A DNA stretch of 64,000 bases from Schistocerca nitens (taxonomy: Eukaryota > Arthropoda > Insecta > Orthoptera > Acrididae): assembly GCF_023898315.1 (NCBI RefSeq), contig NC_064614.1:703996720-704060719 (forward strand), in the 5' to 3' direction. Made by a program: the position numbers and the translations under genes. Each line of letters begins with the position of its first letter. The stretch's first letter is position 1. The notes beneath the pieces were generated by a model. That model saw nothing but the letters and a program-made list of their open reading frames with translations. It was not told where the DNA came from and ran no database searches. Shown here one piece after another: positions 32,850-43,216 of this stretch.

Positions 32850-34872
32850 AAAATGATCCTAATCCTACTCCTAATGATCCAACTCCCCAAGACACTATCC
32901 AAATTGAACCCTGCCTGGAACAGTTCCGTCCTCCGTCACAGTGGGACCCACCTCCTCTTCCTCAAAATCACCCTCTCCCAACCTTACAGGAATTTCTGAC
33001 TTCCAGCCTTGCCTCTCAATCCTTCTTAAACACCTTAATCCTACTCCCAACATCACCACTGCTGAAGCCCAGGCTATCCGTGATCTGAAGGCTGACCGAT
33101 CCATCGTCATTCTTCCGGCGGACAAGGGTTCCACGACCGTGGTACTTGATCGTCGGGAGTATGTGGCTGAGGGACTGCGTCAGCTTTCAGACAGCACCAC
33201 ATACAAAGTTTGCCAAGGTAATCCCATTCATGATGTCCAGGTGGAGCTTCAAGGAATCCTCAGAACCTTAGGCCCCCTGCAAAACCTTTCACCTGACTCC
33301 ATCAACCTCCTGTCCCCACCGACACCCCACACCCCTACCTTCTACCTTCTTCCTAAAATTCACAAACCCAATCATCCCGGCCGCCCCATTGTAGCTGGTT
33401 ACCAAGCCCCCACAGAACGGATCTCTGCCTACGTAGATCAACACCTTCAACCCATTACATGCAGTCTCCCATCCTTCAGAAAGACACCAACCAATTTCTC
33501 GAACGCCTGGAATCCTTACCCAATCTGTTACCCCCGGAAACCATCCTTGTAACCATTGATGCCACTTCCTTATACACAAATATTCCGCACATCCAGGGCC
33601 TCGCTGGGATAGAGCACTTCCTTTCACGCCAATCACCTGCCACCCTACCTAAAACCTCTTTCCTCATTACCTTAGCCAGCTTCATCCTGACCCACAACTT
33701 CTTCACTTTTGAAGGCCAGACATACCAACAATTAAAGGGAACAGCCATGGGTACCAGGATGGCCCCCTCGTACGCCAACCTATTCATGGGTCGCTTAGAG
33801 GAAGCCTTCTTGGTTACCCAGGCCTGCCAACCCAAAGTTTGGTACAGATTTATTGATGACATCTTCATGATCTGGACTCACAGTGAAGAAGAACTCCAGA
33901 ATTTCCTCTCCAACCTCATCTCCTTTGGTTCCATCAGATTCACCTGTTCCTACTCCAAATCCCACACCACTTTCCTAGACGTTGACCTCCATCTGTCCAA
34001 TGGCCAGCTTCACACGTCCGTCCACATCAAACCCACGAACAAGCAACAGTACCTCCATTATGACGGCTGCCACCCATTCCACATCAAACGGTCCCTTCCC
34101 TACAGCCTAGGTCTTCGTAGCAAACGAATCTGCTCCAGTCCGGAATCCCTGAACCATTACACCAACAACCTGACAACAGCTTTTGCATCCCGCAACTACC
34201 CTCCCAACCTGGTACAGAAGCAAATAACCAGAGCCACTTCCTCATCCCCTCAAACCAAGATCCTCCCACAGAAGAACCACAAAAGTGCCCCACTTGTGAC
34301 AGGATACTTTCCGGGACTGGATCAGACTCTGAATGTGGCTCTCCAGCAGGGATACGACTTCCTCAAATCCTGCCCTGAAATGAGATCCATCCTTCATGAA
34401 ATCCTCCCCACTCCACCAAGAGTGTCTTTCCGCCGTCCACCTAACCTCTGGCTCCTACCCTCGTAATCGCCCCCGGTGTAAAACCTGTCCCATGCACCCT
34501 CCCACCACCACCTACTCCAGTCCTGTAACCCGGAGGGTGTACACGATCAAAGGCAGAGCCACGTGTGAAAGCACCCACATGATTTACCAACTGACCTGCC
34601 TACACTGTGATGCATTCTATGTGGGAATGACCAGCAACAAACTGTCCATTCGCATGAATGGACACAGGCAGACAGTGTTGGTAGGTAATGAGAATCACCC
34701 TGTGGCTAAACATGCCTTGGTGCACGGCCAGCACATCTTGGCACAGTGTTACACCGTCCGGGTTATTTGGATACTTCCCACTAACACCAACCTATCCGAG
34801 CTCCGGGGATGGGAACTTGCTCTTCAATATATCCTCTCTTCCAGTTACCCACCAGGCCTCAATCTCCGCTAA
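32850..34872 (+). pseudogene. PLE polyprotein: reverse transcriptase plus GIY-YIG endonuclease, frameshifted
   Basis: The N-terminal block RSIVILPADKGSTTVVLDRR (about 33090) is the PLE-typical ADKG(S/N) segment, followed by FYLLPKIHKP (33340) and GRPIVAGYQAPTERIS. After a shift near 33455 come motif A TIDATSLYTNIP (33552), motif B KGTAMGTRMAPSYANLFMG (33735) and motif C YRFIDDIFMIW (DD at 33855-33860), then TFLDVDLHLS. A deletion of about 53 bases at about 34448, relative to the copy at 62.1 kb, shifts the frame again. The C-terminus has CKTCPMHP, then IYQLTCLHCDAFYVGMTS...RMNGHR (GIY-YIG type nuclease, about 34580-34670), ending PPGLNLR at 34872. Confidence 0.9.
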
Positions 34873-34968
34873 TTTCAAGTTGCCGCCACTCATACCTCAC
34901 CTGTCATTCAACAACATCTTTGCCTCCGCACTTCCACCTCGACTGACATCTCTGCCCAAACTCTTTGT

Positions 34969-35312
34969 CTTTGAATATGTCTGCTTGTGTCTGTATATGT
35001 GTGGATGGATATGTGTGTGTGTGCGCGCGCGAGTGTATACCCGTCCTTTTTTCCCCCTAAGGTAAGTCTTTCCGCTCCCGGGATTGGAATGACTCGTTAC
35101 CCTCTCCCTTAAAACCCACATCCTTTTGTCTTTCCCTCTCCTCCCCTCTTTCCTGACGAAGCAACCGTTGGATGCGAAAGCTAGAATTTTGTGTGTATGT
35201 TTGTGTTTGTTTGTGTGTCTATCGACCTGCCAGTGCTTTCGTTTGGTAAGTCACATCATCTTTGTTTTTAGATATATTTTTCCCACGTGGAATGTTATCC
35301 TCTATTATATTC
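34969..35312 (+). repeat. PLE terminal repeat, right
   Basis: The reverse complement of the left repeat, from the inner TGTCTGCTTGTGTCTGTATA to the outer CCCACGTGGAATG. It contains CTGACGAAGCAACCGTTGG then ATGCGAAAG (35153-35180), a hammerhead-like core. Confidence 0.88.
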
Positions 35313-35627
35313 ATTAGATAGTTATAATGTTTTAGGCTTAAAAATGTATAATAAGTTATGCTTAGAAATAAGTAATTTACCATTAAATTTATTTAAATGC
35401 AAGTTGTATAACACATTAGCTGGTTTACCTTTTTATTCTGTTACTGAATTTTTTGAATACAGTTTTATGGGAAATTGCAGTATGAAGCATGAATGAGGAG
35501 ATATCTGTCGATATATTAAGAAAGTCTATCCAGCACAACTTAGTGTATAAACTTATATATGCAGTCTTTTACTTATTATTATTGACTTTGTCTATTGCTT
35601 GTAAAAGTTCAATGACAGTAAAATTTA

Positions 35628-35666
<39 letters not shown>

Positions 35667-35759
35667 TACTATTACTACTACTACTACCACCACCATCATT
35701 GCTGTGTGCTTAGATCACATTTTACTTATTGATTTACATAACTATGTTGTTGTGCCTGA
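35313..35759. other. Extra tail of the PLE insertion, with (ATT)n array
   Basis: Lies between the right PLE repeat and the right copy of the 9-bp duplication. It includes an ATT/ACT trinucleotide array (about 35626-35692). No protein recognised. It may be a transduced segment or an unknown part of the PLE. Confidence 0.5.
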
Positions 35760-37979
35760 GTTTCTGTTGCTCTTATTCGGCACAGGTCTTTCCTCATAGT
35801 TTAAGTCGATAGAATCAAGCACCGACAGAAAATATTCAGTGTCATTCTCTGACGTTGTGACTAACTTTTCTCTAATGTGCAATGGTAACCAGCTTTTCAA
35901 AACTTTTGACACATCTACCTGTGATATTGGGTACGTCCAGTAGTATGTCTTGTTCAAGAATTTTTCAAACTATGCACGTAGACTACCGTATTTACCACTG
36001 AAAACTTCGTGTCTGAGACTTTCTTGCTGTGCCTCAGACCAGTATTTGTCAAGGAAAGCTCGTAGAAATTGGATATAAGTGGTGCAACGTTCGGCCACCT
36101 CAGTTGCCCATAAAAGAACGTCACCTTGCGTATATCCCACAACAAATCTGATTAAAAGCACTGATAAATTCTAGTGGATTCATTCTTTTACCTTCGGTAG
36201 TGAATGTAGGAAACTGTTGTCTCAGCCCTTTGTCTGCAATAATAGTTGATAGGCATGTGGCATTTTCGGTCGTATTTATGTTATTTTTGTAGTTACCTGT
36301 AATTCCGGTTGGTTATCGTTCAGGTACCAGAGTTACGGGTATGTTTACGTTTTCCGGACTACAACTGTCACTGGTACGTGCTATGGTGCTCGTGATAATC
36401 TATGGATAAATACTGACAGGTTGTGGTTTGTTCACTGTAGCCTGTGTATTATTTACCTGCATATTTAGAGATCTGGTTTTATTTATTTAATCGTATGGCT
36501 AGGACCCCCCATCGGGCAGACTTTTCGCCGGTCTTTCAATTTGACACCACTTTGGTGACCTGCAGTCGATGAGGATGATGGGATGATGATGAGGACAGCA
36601 CAACACCCAGTCCCTGGGCGGAGAAAATTCCCTGACCCAGCCAGGAATCGAACTCAGGCCCAGAGGATTGACAGTCTGTCACGCTGACAATTTTTGTAAA
36701 ATCTTGTTTTGTTCTAAATCGTTCGCTGAATTTGTTCGTAGCGGACGTACGATGACACCCATTCAGATTGTTCGTTGATCCGTTCACTCAGTTTTTTTAT
36801 TACAGAGGGTAGCTAAACCCTCTGACCAAACATGCTGAGCTACTGTATCGGCGACCATTCAGCTACCGGGGGCGGACAAGAGATCCGGTGATATTTTCTT
36901 CTAAAAAACTGCAGATTTTATTTTAGGTTAATGTTTACCTTGTTCACTATTTCATTTTATTTTTTTTTTCTGAATAGCCTTTTCTACTACATCTTTGTAC
37001 AACTTACAATCGGTTACTAACACCTGTGCGAGTGTATTACTCTTGTCTAACATACCTGCTTCAGCTTGACCAAAGATATCACTTAGATTTACATTGATCT
37101 TCTCTCTCTCCTCCTTTATGTCAACTTCTAATGTTGTTACACTTAAAGTAAGCTCTTCTGCAGCTAGAGGTACACCTTCATAGTCGTTATTTAGTTTGTT
37201 TATGACAGTGGTTACCTTTTACTGTCTAACACAACTGGTTTTGTGTGGCTTCAATATTTGTGTTTGCGTCTGTGATGTTCTTTATCTGTTGCCCTACAAG
37301 ATCATTATGGTCATCAAAAGAATCTACCTTCTGTTTTAACTCTGTAATGTTACTGTTAACTTCAGAAAGTACATCATGGTTTACTTGTTTTCTCATATCA
37401 TTCAATTTTTCGTCGATTTCAGTGCGAAAATTTTTGGCTAAGTCATCTAACTTCTGTGAGACCTTGTCTTGTAAATCTTTGAATACTTGCTTTTGCTCTT
37501 GTTTCATTGTATTTAGATCTTGTGCAGTGGTGTTCAGATTGCATGTCAAATTATCAATTTTGGTATTCATATCTTGCTTTATATTACTGAAATTGGTGTT
37601 CATATTGTGTTTCTTATCATCAAATTTTGTGTTTATGTTAGATAATAACTGCCATAACAGCGCTTCATTTGTACTGCTGTGGTTGCTGTCAGCTGTACTT
37701 TCCAAGTTAATGTTTGTGTTGTGACAAAGTGGTGTTTGTAAAGTGTTGTCAAGATTCATATTGGAATCGCTCTCCAATGTTTCATCCATGGGTGGTATGT
37801 CACTCTCAGAGATGCGTGACATTGTCTCATCAATTGTAAACATTGTGTTGTCAAGGCTATTCTGCTGTAGGCATGCATGGCTCCTGAACTTCAATTGTTT
37901 GATCTCGCAGTTCTATGCTATCTTGGCTGATTGTGTTTTCACTGTTGTTATCAACAATGGACATGTAATTTTCTGCCAT
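35760..37979 (-). pseudogene. Gypsy 1 gag, main part
   Basis: The capsid polyprotein would start at the minus-strand ATG 37979-37977 (MAENYMSIVDNNSENTISQD), followed by a frameshift into a long coiled-coil-like segment (37894-37226) rich in N, D, K and L heptads. After a SINE-interrupted stretch, conserved gag appears as LRQQFPTFTTEGKRMNPLEF (about 36190), the GDVLLWATE region (36130) and SWLPLHIREKLVT (35900). It runs to 35760, where a PLE is inserted; the frame resumes at 32371. Confidence 0.72.
36485..36690 (-). mobile_element. tRNA-derived SINE in Gypsy 1 gag, minus strand
   Basis: Read on the minus strand it starts inside box A (GTCAGCGTGACAGACTGTCAA), keeps box B (GAGTTCGATTCC) and the body CAGGGACTGGGTGTTGTGCT, and ends GCCCGATGGGGGGTCCTAG. 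It is the same family as 19257-19489. The tRNA-like head is truncated by about 15 bases. Gag reading frames on both sides show it is an insertion; the target duplication is not clear. Confidence 0.85.
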
Positions 37980-38528
37980 GCAGTATTAGTACAAAAAAAT
38001 AAAAAAATCCACAAAAAACGTTAAAATTTCATTTGCTAATTATTACACTTGATAATTGTAATTTATGCAAAGTCAACAGCTGTTTTACGTCTATTGTGGT
38101 GAGCAAACTATTGGTCGCAATTCTTTATGTTTAACTGATCACGTGTACCACACTACAAAATTGCTATAAATTTTCCACCATCAAATTCAAGGAAGGGAAT
38201 AATGGGAAAAGATTTCTACCTACAGCAAAACAGGTGCTACCAAGTGTAACCTTGCAAGCAACTTGCATAGCCATCCTAGCTTTCTGCACCAAACAAAACA
38301 GCTTACTATAAAAAATTTTACGTAACCAGTATCCAATTCTTATTCCTTTCCAAAATTTTCTCCTCAGTTTTTGCCTTTTTGCTACCCTTGCTACCTGTGG
38401 TGATTCATGTAAACAGAAAATAAGATTTTATGACTCAAACAATCTCATAGAAATTTCTTACTATAACAATAGTTAACAAACCCTTCTCACAACCGGTGTC
38501 CTGAAGTCCTGCCACTCAGGTCACCAGT

Positions 38529-39055
38529 TGTGTTACAATAATAAAAAATAACAAATATACATATGAATGGAAAGAAAAAAATTTAAAGTATATTACAATT
38601 GTGTTATTAGAAATGTGCTTGTACGATTTTTGGCTAATCGGACTTCCTCTCTAACATTTCAATTGTAGATGCATGCACCATACTTCAAGGACACCAGTGC
38701 GTGTCAAAAATAAGAAAATCATCTTTACTTGGTTCTTCCTCACTTCAATAAAAAAAAATACTTAATACTGATATCAAATCTTCTCTTATTTCACAACATG
38801 TATGATACTAAACACTCGTGGCCCGTCATACTCCGAACTGCACATCTTAGCAGAAACTTCTACATAACAGAGAGTGAGAAACAAAACATGTATAAAGAAA
38901 AATGATTTTTTTCCCTCCCTGCGCTTTACCGTGAATTCATAATTAACGTTTTTGCCAACAATTTTGGCCGATCTGTGTTTCATTTTTTGTTTTTAATAAA
39001 TTTTAACTGTACCATATCTGGGGGGGGGAGGTTGTATCCACCATGTACCTACACA
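38529..39055 (-). repeat. Gypsy 1 5' LTR (right)
   Basis: Begins TGTGTTACAATAATAAAA and ends CCTACACA, giving TGTG...CACA termini. It is homologous to the left LTR with many substitutions, so the insertion is old. The primer-binding candidate is adjacent on the inside. Confidence 0.88.
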
Positions 39056-40878
39056 GAGGGAAAGGATAGTAGTGTACAGGTGGGGAGAAAGATAGTTGCT
39101 ATGCAGCATCAGGAGATTGTTGGGCAAGGAGGTGGGGAAAAAAGGAGAGGAGCAGGGAAAGATGGGTGGATGCATCGTTAGAGGTCTGCAAATAAACAGA
39201 GTGGGAGACAAGTAAGGGGAGGAGAAGACAGAACAGAGGGGGTGGAAACTGATGGGTGGAGTGTGCGGGGACAGTATGTTACCATAGATTGAGAGCAGGA
39301 TAATTACAGGAGTGGTAGAGGGAAGGCTCCATATGGCTCGGGTAGTGAAGCAGCCATTGAAATCAAGTGTGTTTTATTTAGCTGCGTATTGTGCCACAGG
39401 GTGGTCTACTTAGCTCTTGGTTACAGTTTTCTGGTGGTCGTTCATCTGGTGGAAAGCTCTTTGGTAGTCATACGAATATAAAAAGCTGTGCAGTGATTGC
39501 AGGAGAGCTGGTAGATGACATGGCTGCTTCCACAGGTGGCCTGGCCTCTGATGAGGTAGGATAAACCTGTGACAGGACTGGAAAAGGAAGTGCTGGGTGG
39601 ATGGATTAGGCAGGTTTTGCACCTAGGTCTTCCACAGGGATATGATCTATGTGGGGAGAGGTTGTAATTGGGAGTGGCATAGGGGTGGACTAGAATATTG
39701 TGAAGGTTGGGTGGGTGACAGAATACCACTTTAGGATGGATGGGAAGTATCTTGGGTAGATGTCCCTCATTTCAGGGCACAATGCTAGGTAATCAAAGCC
39801 CTGGTGAAGGATGTGATTCAGTTGTTGCAGTTCTGGGTGGTTCTGGGTGATGAAGGGGAAACTCCTTTGTGTCTGATTTTTGGGGGGTGATTGGCATATT
39901 GGGGTTTTGAGGGGAAATGACATGGGAGATCAGTTTGCAGACTAGGTCTGATGGATAGTACCTGTCTGTGAAGGCCGTGGTGAGACCCTCAGCATACTGA
40001 GCAATGGAGTGTTTGTCACTGGAGTTACACCATCCCCAGGTAGCCAGGCTATATGGGAGGGATTTTTTGTTGCAAAAGGGATGACAGCTGTCAAAATGCA
40101 GGAACTGTTGGTGGTTGGTGGGTTTAATGTGGACAGGGGTGCAGATGGAGCCATCAGAGAGGAGGAGGTCAACATCTAGGAATGTGGCATACTGGGTTGA
40201 GGAGGACCACATAAAGTGGATGGAAGAGAAGGTGTTGAGGTTGTGAAGGAACAAATTTATGGTGTCTTGACCCTGGGTCAAGATCATGAAGATATCATCA
40301 ATGAACCTGAACCAGTCTAGGGTTTTGGTGTTTTGAGAGGCTAGAGAGGTCTCCTCTAGATGGGCCATAAAAAAAGTTGGCTTCCGAGGGTGCTATGCGA
40401 GTGCCCATGGCTGTGCCGCAGATTTATTTCTATATCTTCCCTTCAAATGAGAAGTATTTGTGTATTAGGATAAAGTTAGTAAGGTGTATGATGAAAGAGG
40501 TAGTGGGTTTGGTGTCTGAAGGACGTTGGGAAAGGTAGTGTGTGCAGGGTGTCATAGGGATGAAGAGGGAAATGGATTCAGGGGAGATGTTCTGGGAAGA
40601 GTCTAAGGCTTTCAGCAGATACTATAGTTCTTGTTGCACTTGTGGGATGGGATCACTCTGGCAAAATTTATAGGTGCAGGAGTCAATTTTGGTGGAGGTC
40701 TTTTGTCAGATAGCCAGGTGACAGGGCAGGGGGGGGGGGGGGGGGGACTTGAGGTGGTATGAAGTGGAAGAGGCAAATTCAATTTTGAAATTAGGATGGT
40801 TTTGGCTGGAGGGATTGGTGGCAAAGAAGTGCTTCCATTGCATAGATCGGGAGGAGGAGAGCAGGTCTTTGATAGGTC
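39056..40878 (-). pseudogene. PLE body, minus-strand half of the head-to-head pair
   Basis: Going from 40878 downward the minus strand gives an N-terminal leader (KTCSPPPDLCNGS) and a decayed middle. Motif C is WFRFIDDIFMILTQ (about 40310), followed by TFLDVDLLLSDG, HIKPTNHQQFLHFDSCHPF and CGRPRCKTCLIHPPST (about 39640). The GIY-YIG end then follows as SHVIYQLSCNHCTAFYIRMT (39510). The 3' untranslated part runs to the Gypsy LTR at 39055. Motifs A and B are largely lost. It belongs to a different PLE family from 32372-35759. Confidence 0.85.
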
Positions 40879-40938
40879 CAGCATCATAGACCTGGCAAAA
40901 ACCTACTCTCCTCCTCCCGATCTCTGCAATGGAAGCAT
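40829..40938. repeat. Centre of the PLE palindrome
   Basis: GCTTCCATTGCATAGATCGG (40829 onward) is mirrored by CCGATCTCTGCAATGGAAGC (ending about 40938). The innermost paired words AGGTC (40874-40878) and GACCT (40889-40893) leave only about 10 unpaired bases, as in snap-back or head-to-head joining. Confidence 0.85.
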
Positions 40939-43130
40939 ATCTTTGCCACTAGTCCCTCCAACCGAAACCACCCTAATTTCAACCCTGAATCCTGCCTCTT
41001 CCAGTTCGTACCACCATCCAACCGTGATCCTCCCACCCCCTCCCATCTAACCACCCACTGGTCACCTTCCAGGAATTACTTACCTCCAACTTAGCCTCAC
41101 CATCCTTCCCGAGGCCCCTTCCTCAGAACACCAACCTTTTAGTAGAAGAAAGACCACACACACAGACCCTCAAAACAAGTCCTGACCTAATCATCGTACC
41201 TGCAAACAAAGGTTCCACCACTGTTGTTATGAATTTCAGTGACTACCTGGCGGTAGGTCTCCACCAATTGTCTGACTCCTCCAACTATAAACTTTGCCAG
41301 TGTGATCCCATACCAGAAGTCCAACACAAACTCCAATCCTTGCTTAAAGCCTTAGGCCCTCCCAGAACATCTCCCCTGAATCCATTTCCCTCCTCACTCC
41401 TATTCAGCACTCATTGACCAACACTTTCAATCAGTTGCCTGTAATCTAGACTCCCACATTAAAGACACCAACCACTTCCATCACCATCCCTTTACCTCCT
41501 GGATCTGTACTCACTGCTGTTGACGCCACCTCCCTAAACATTAATATTCTTCACACCTATGCCCACAAACCCACTGCCTCATTCCTCATACACCTTACTA
41601 ACTTATCCTAACCCACAAGTACTTCTCATTTGAAGGGAAGATATACAAACAAATCTGTGGCACAACCGTGGGCGCTCACATGGCATCCTCTGAAGCCAAT
41701 CTTTTTATGGGACATCCAGAGGAGACCTGCTTGACCTCCCAAAACACCGAACCTCTGATCTAGTTCAGCTTCATTGATGATATCTTCATGATTTGGTCTC
41801 AGGACAAAACACCCTATTTTCATTCCTTCACAACCTCAACACCTTCTCTCCCATCCACTTGACATGGTCCTCCTCTACCAAGTCCGCCACCTTCCTAGAT
41901 GTTGACCACCTCCTCTCTGATGGCTTCATGCACACCTCTGTCCACATTAAACCCATGAACCACCTACAGGACTTGCATTTTGACAGTTGTCAACTCTTTC
42001 ACAACAAAAAATCCCTCCCATGTAGCCTGGCTACCCCAGGGACAGCGTGTCTGCAGTGACAAAAACTCCCACGCTCAGTCTGCTGTGGTTCTCACCAAGA
42101 CCTTTACAGAGCAGCACTATCCACCAGTCCTTATCCGCAAACATATCTCCATGCCATTTCCTCTCATAACCCCAATCCTCCCACCACCCCCCAAAAACCA
42201 GCCACAAAGGAGTGTCCCCGTTGTCACTCAGAACCACCCTGGACTGGAACAACTGAATCTCATCCTTTGCCAGGGCTTTAATTACCTATCATGGGGCCCT
42301 GAAATGAACATCCTACCCGAGATACTTCCCACCCCTCCTAAAGTGGTGTTCCATCATCCACCCAACCTCCACAACATCCAAGTCCATCTCTATGCCACTC
42401 CCAATCCAAACCACTTGCCACAAGGATCACATCCCTGTGGAAGACCCAGGTGCAAAACCTGCCCAATCCATCCACCCAGCACTTCCTATTCCAGTGCTGT
42501 CACAGGTTTATCCTACCTCATCAGAGGCCAGGCTACCTGTGAAAGCAGCCATGTCATTTACCAGCTCTGCTGCAATCACTGCACAGCTTTTTATATTTTT
42601 ATGACTACCAACCAGCTTTCCACCAGGATGAACGGCCACCGGAAAACTGTGGCCAAGAGCAAAGTAGACCACCCTGTGGCACAATACACAGCTGAACAAA
42701 ACACACTTGATTTCAATGGCTGCTTCACTACCCAAGCCATCTGGAGCCTTCCCTCCACCACCAGCTTTTGTTAACTGTGCAGATGGGAATTTTTCTATAA
42801 CCCATTCTCCGCTCCCATAATTATCCCAGCCTCAACCTACAGTAACATACTGTCTCCACATTCTTCACCCAACAGTTTCCAGCCCCTCTGTCCTATCATC
42901 TCCTCCCCATTCTTGTCTCCCACCCTGTTAATTTGCAGCCCTCTGACAATGCATCTGCTCACGTTTCCCCACTCCTCTCCTTTTTTATTCTTTTTTCCCC
43001 CACACCTCCCTGCCCCGCAATCTCCTGATGTTGCACCTGTTGGCAGACTGTTCCCTGCACACTCCATTCATTTTTCTTTCCATCTGTACACTACTATGCT
43101 TTATGTGAGTGTCTGACTTCACATGTCTTC
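40889..43130 (+). pseudogene. PLE body, plus-strand half of the head-to-head pair
   Basis: A mirror image of 39056-40878 and slightly longer. The leader KTYSPPPDLCNGSISLPLVP starts within about 10 bases of the centre. Then follow YLAVGLHQLSDSSNYKL (41250), a decayed motif C FSFIDDIFMIW-like stretch read with a stop (about 41770), HLTWSSSTKSATFLDVDHLL (41860), GSHPCGRPRCKTCPIHPPST (42430) and SHVIYQLCCNHCTAFYIFMT then RMNGHRK (42550-42640). The 3' untranslated part and end repeat run to about 43170. Confidence 0.85.
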
Positions 43131-43216
43131 TTTACAGTAAGTAGCACTCTATCTTTTCCTGCATTATTGATATTCCTACATGGAGTTCCCATTGTTTGAT
43201 TTGAACTTTAAATTAA

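Larger units (their letters stand above)
32372..35759 (+). mobile_element. Penelope-like element with inverted terminal repeats and 9-bp duplication, in Gypsy 1 gag
   Basis: GTTTCTGTT occurs at 32363-32371 and 35760-35768, and the Gypsy gag frame rejoins across it. The left terminal repeat (about 32388-32712) is the reverse complement of the right (about 34969-35312). The body between encodes reverse transcriptase and a GIY-YIG endonuclease. After the right repeat there are 447 further bases (35313-35759), including an (ATT)n array, that belong to the insertion but are not explained by the element. Confidence 0.88.
21797..39055 (-). mobile_element. Gypsy-type LTR retrotransposon 1, minus strand, with five nested insertions
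   Basis: The LTRs (21797-22297 and 38529-39055) are clearly homologous and enclose gag, protease, reverse transcriptase, RNase H and integrase relics in Gypsy order on the minus strand. A primer-binding candidate TGGTGACCTGAGTGGC lies just inside the 5' LTR (38511-38526, reverse strand). Nested inside are a piggyBac-derived element, a PLE hairpin, a LINE, a PLE and a SINE. After subtracting these, several kb between 23.5 and 26.3 kb remain unassigned. Every gene is broken. I see no envelope-like ORF. Confidence 0.88.
21756..43203. mobile_element. Composite: head-to-head Penelope-like insertion split by a Gypsy element
   Basis: AACTTTAAATTAA occurs at 21743-21755 and again at 43204-43216, directly outside matching ends. 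The left end (21756-21796) carries GGAAAAGATAGACTGCTACTTAC. The right end (about 43110-43170), reversed, carries GGAAAAGATAGAGTGCTACTTAC. The left end breaks off at the Gypsy LTR (21797), and the PLE resumes immediately after the other LTR at 39056. Without the Gypsy, the PLE structure is about 4.2 kb: a minus-strand body (39056-40878) and a plus-strand body (40889-43130) meeting head to head. The duplication shows the palindrome went in as one event, and the Gypsy arrived later. Confidence 0.85.

Noticed and set aside
33289-33868. Minus-strand open frames across the PLE body, and similar ones at 61194-61758
   Set aside because: They are opposite-strand shadows of the PLE reverse transcriptase, which is the frame with conserved motifs.
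37245-38024. Plus-strand frames over the Gypsy 1 gag, Cys/Phe-rich and membrane-like
   Set aside because: They are the complement of a coiled-coil gag frame rich in Asn, Asp and Lys codons; the composition is explained by the opposite strand.
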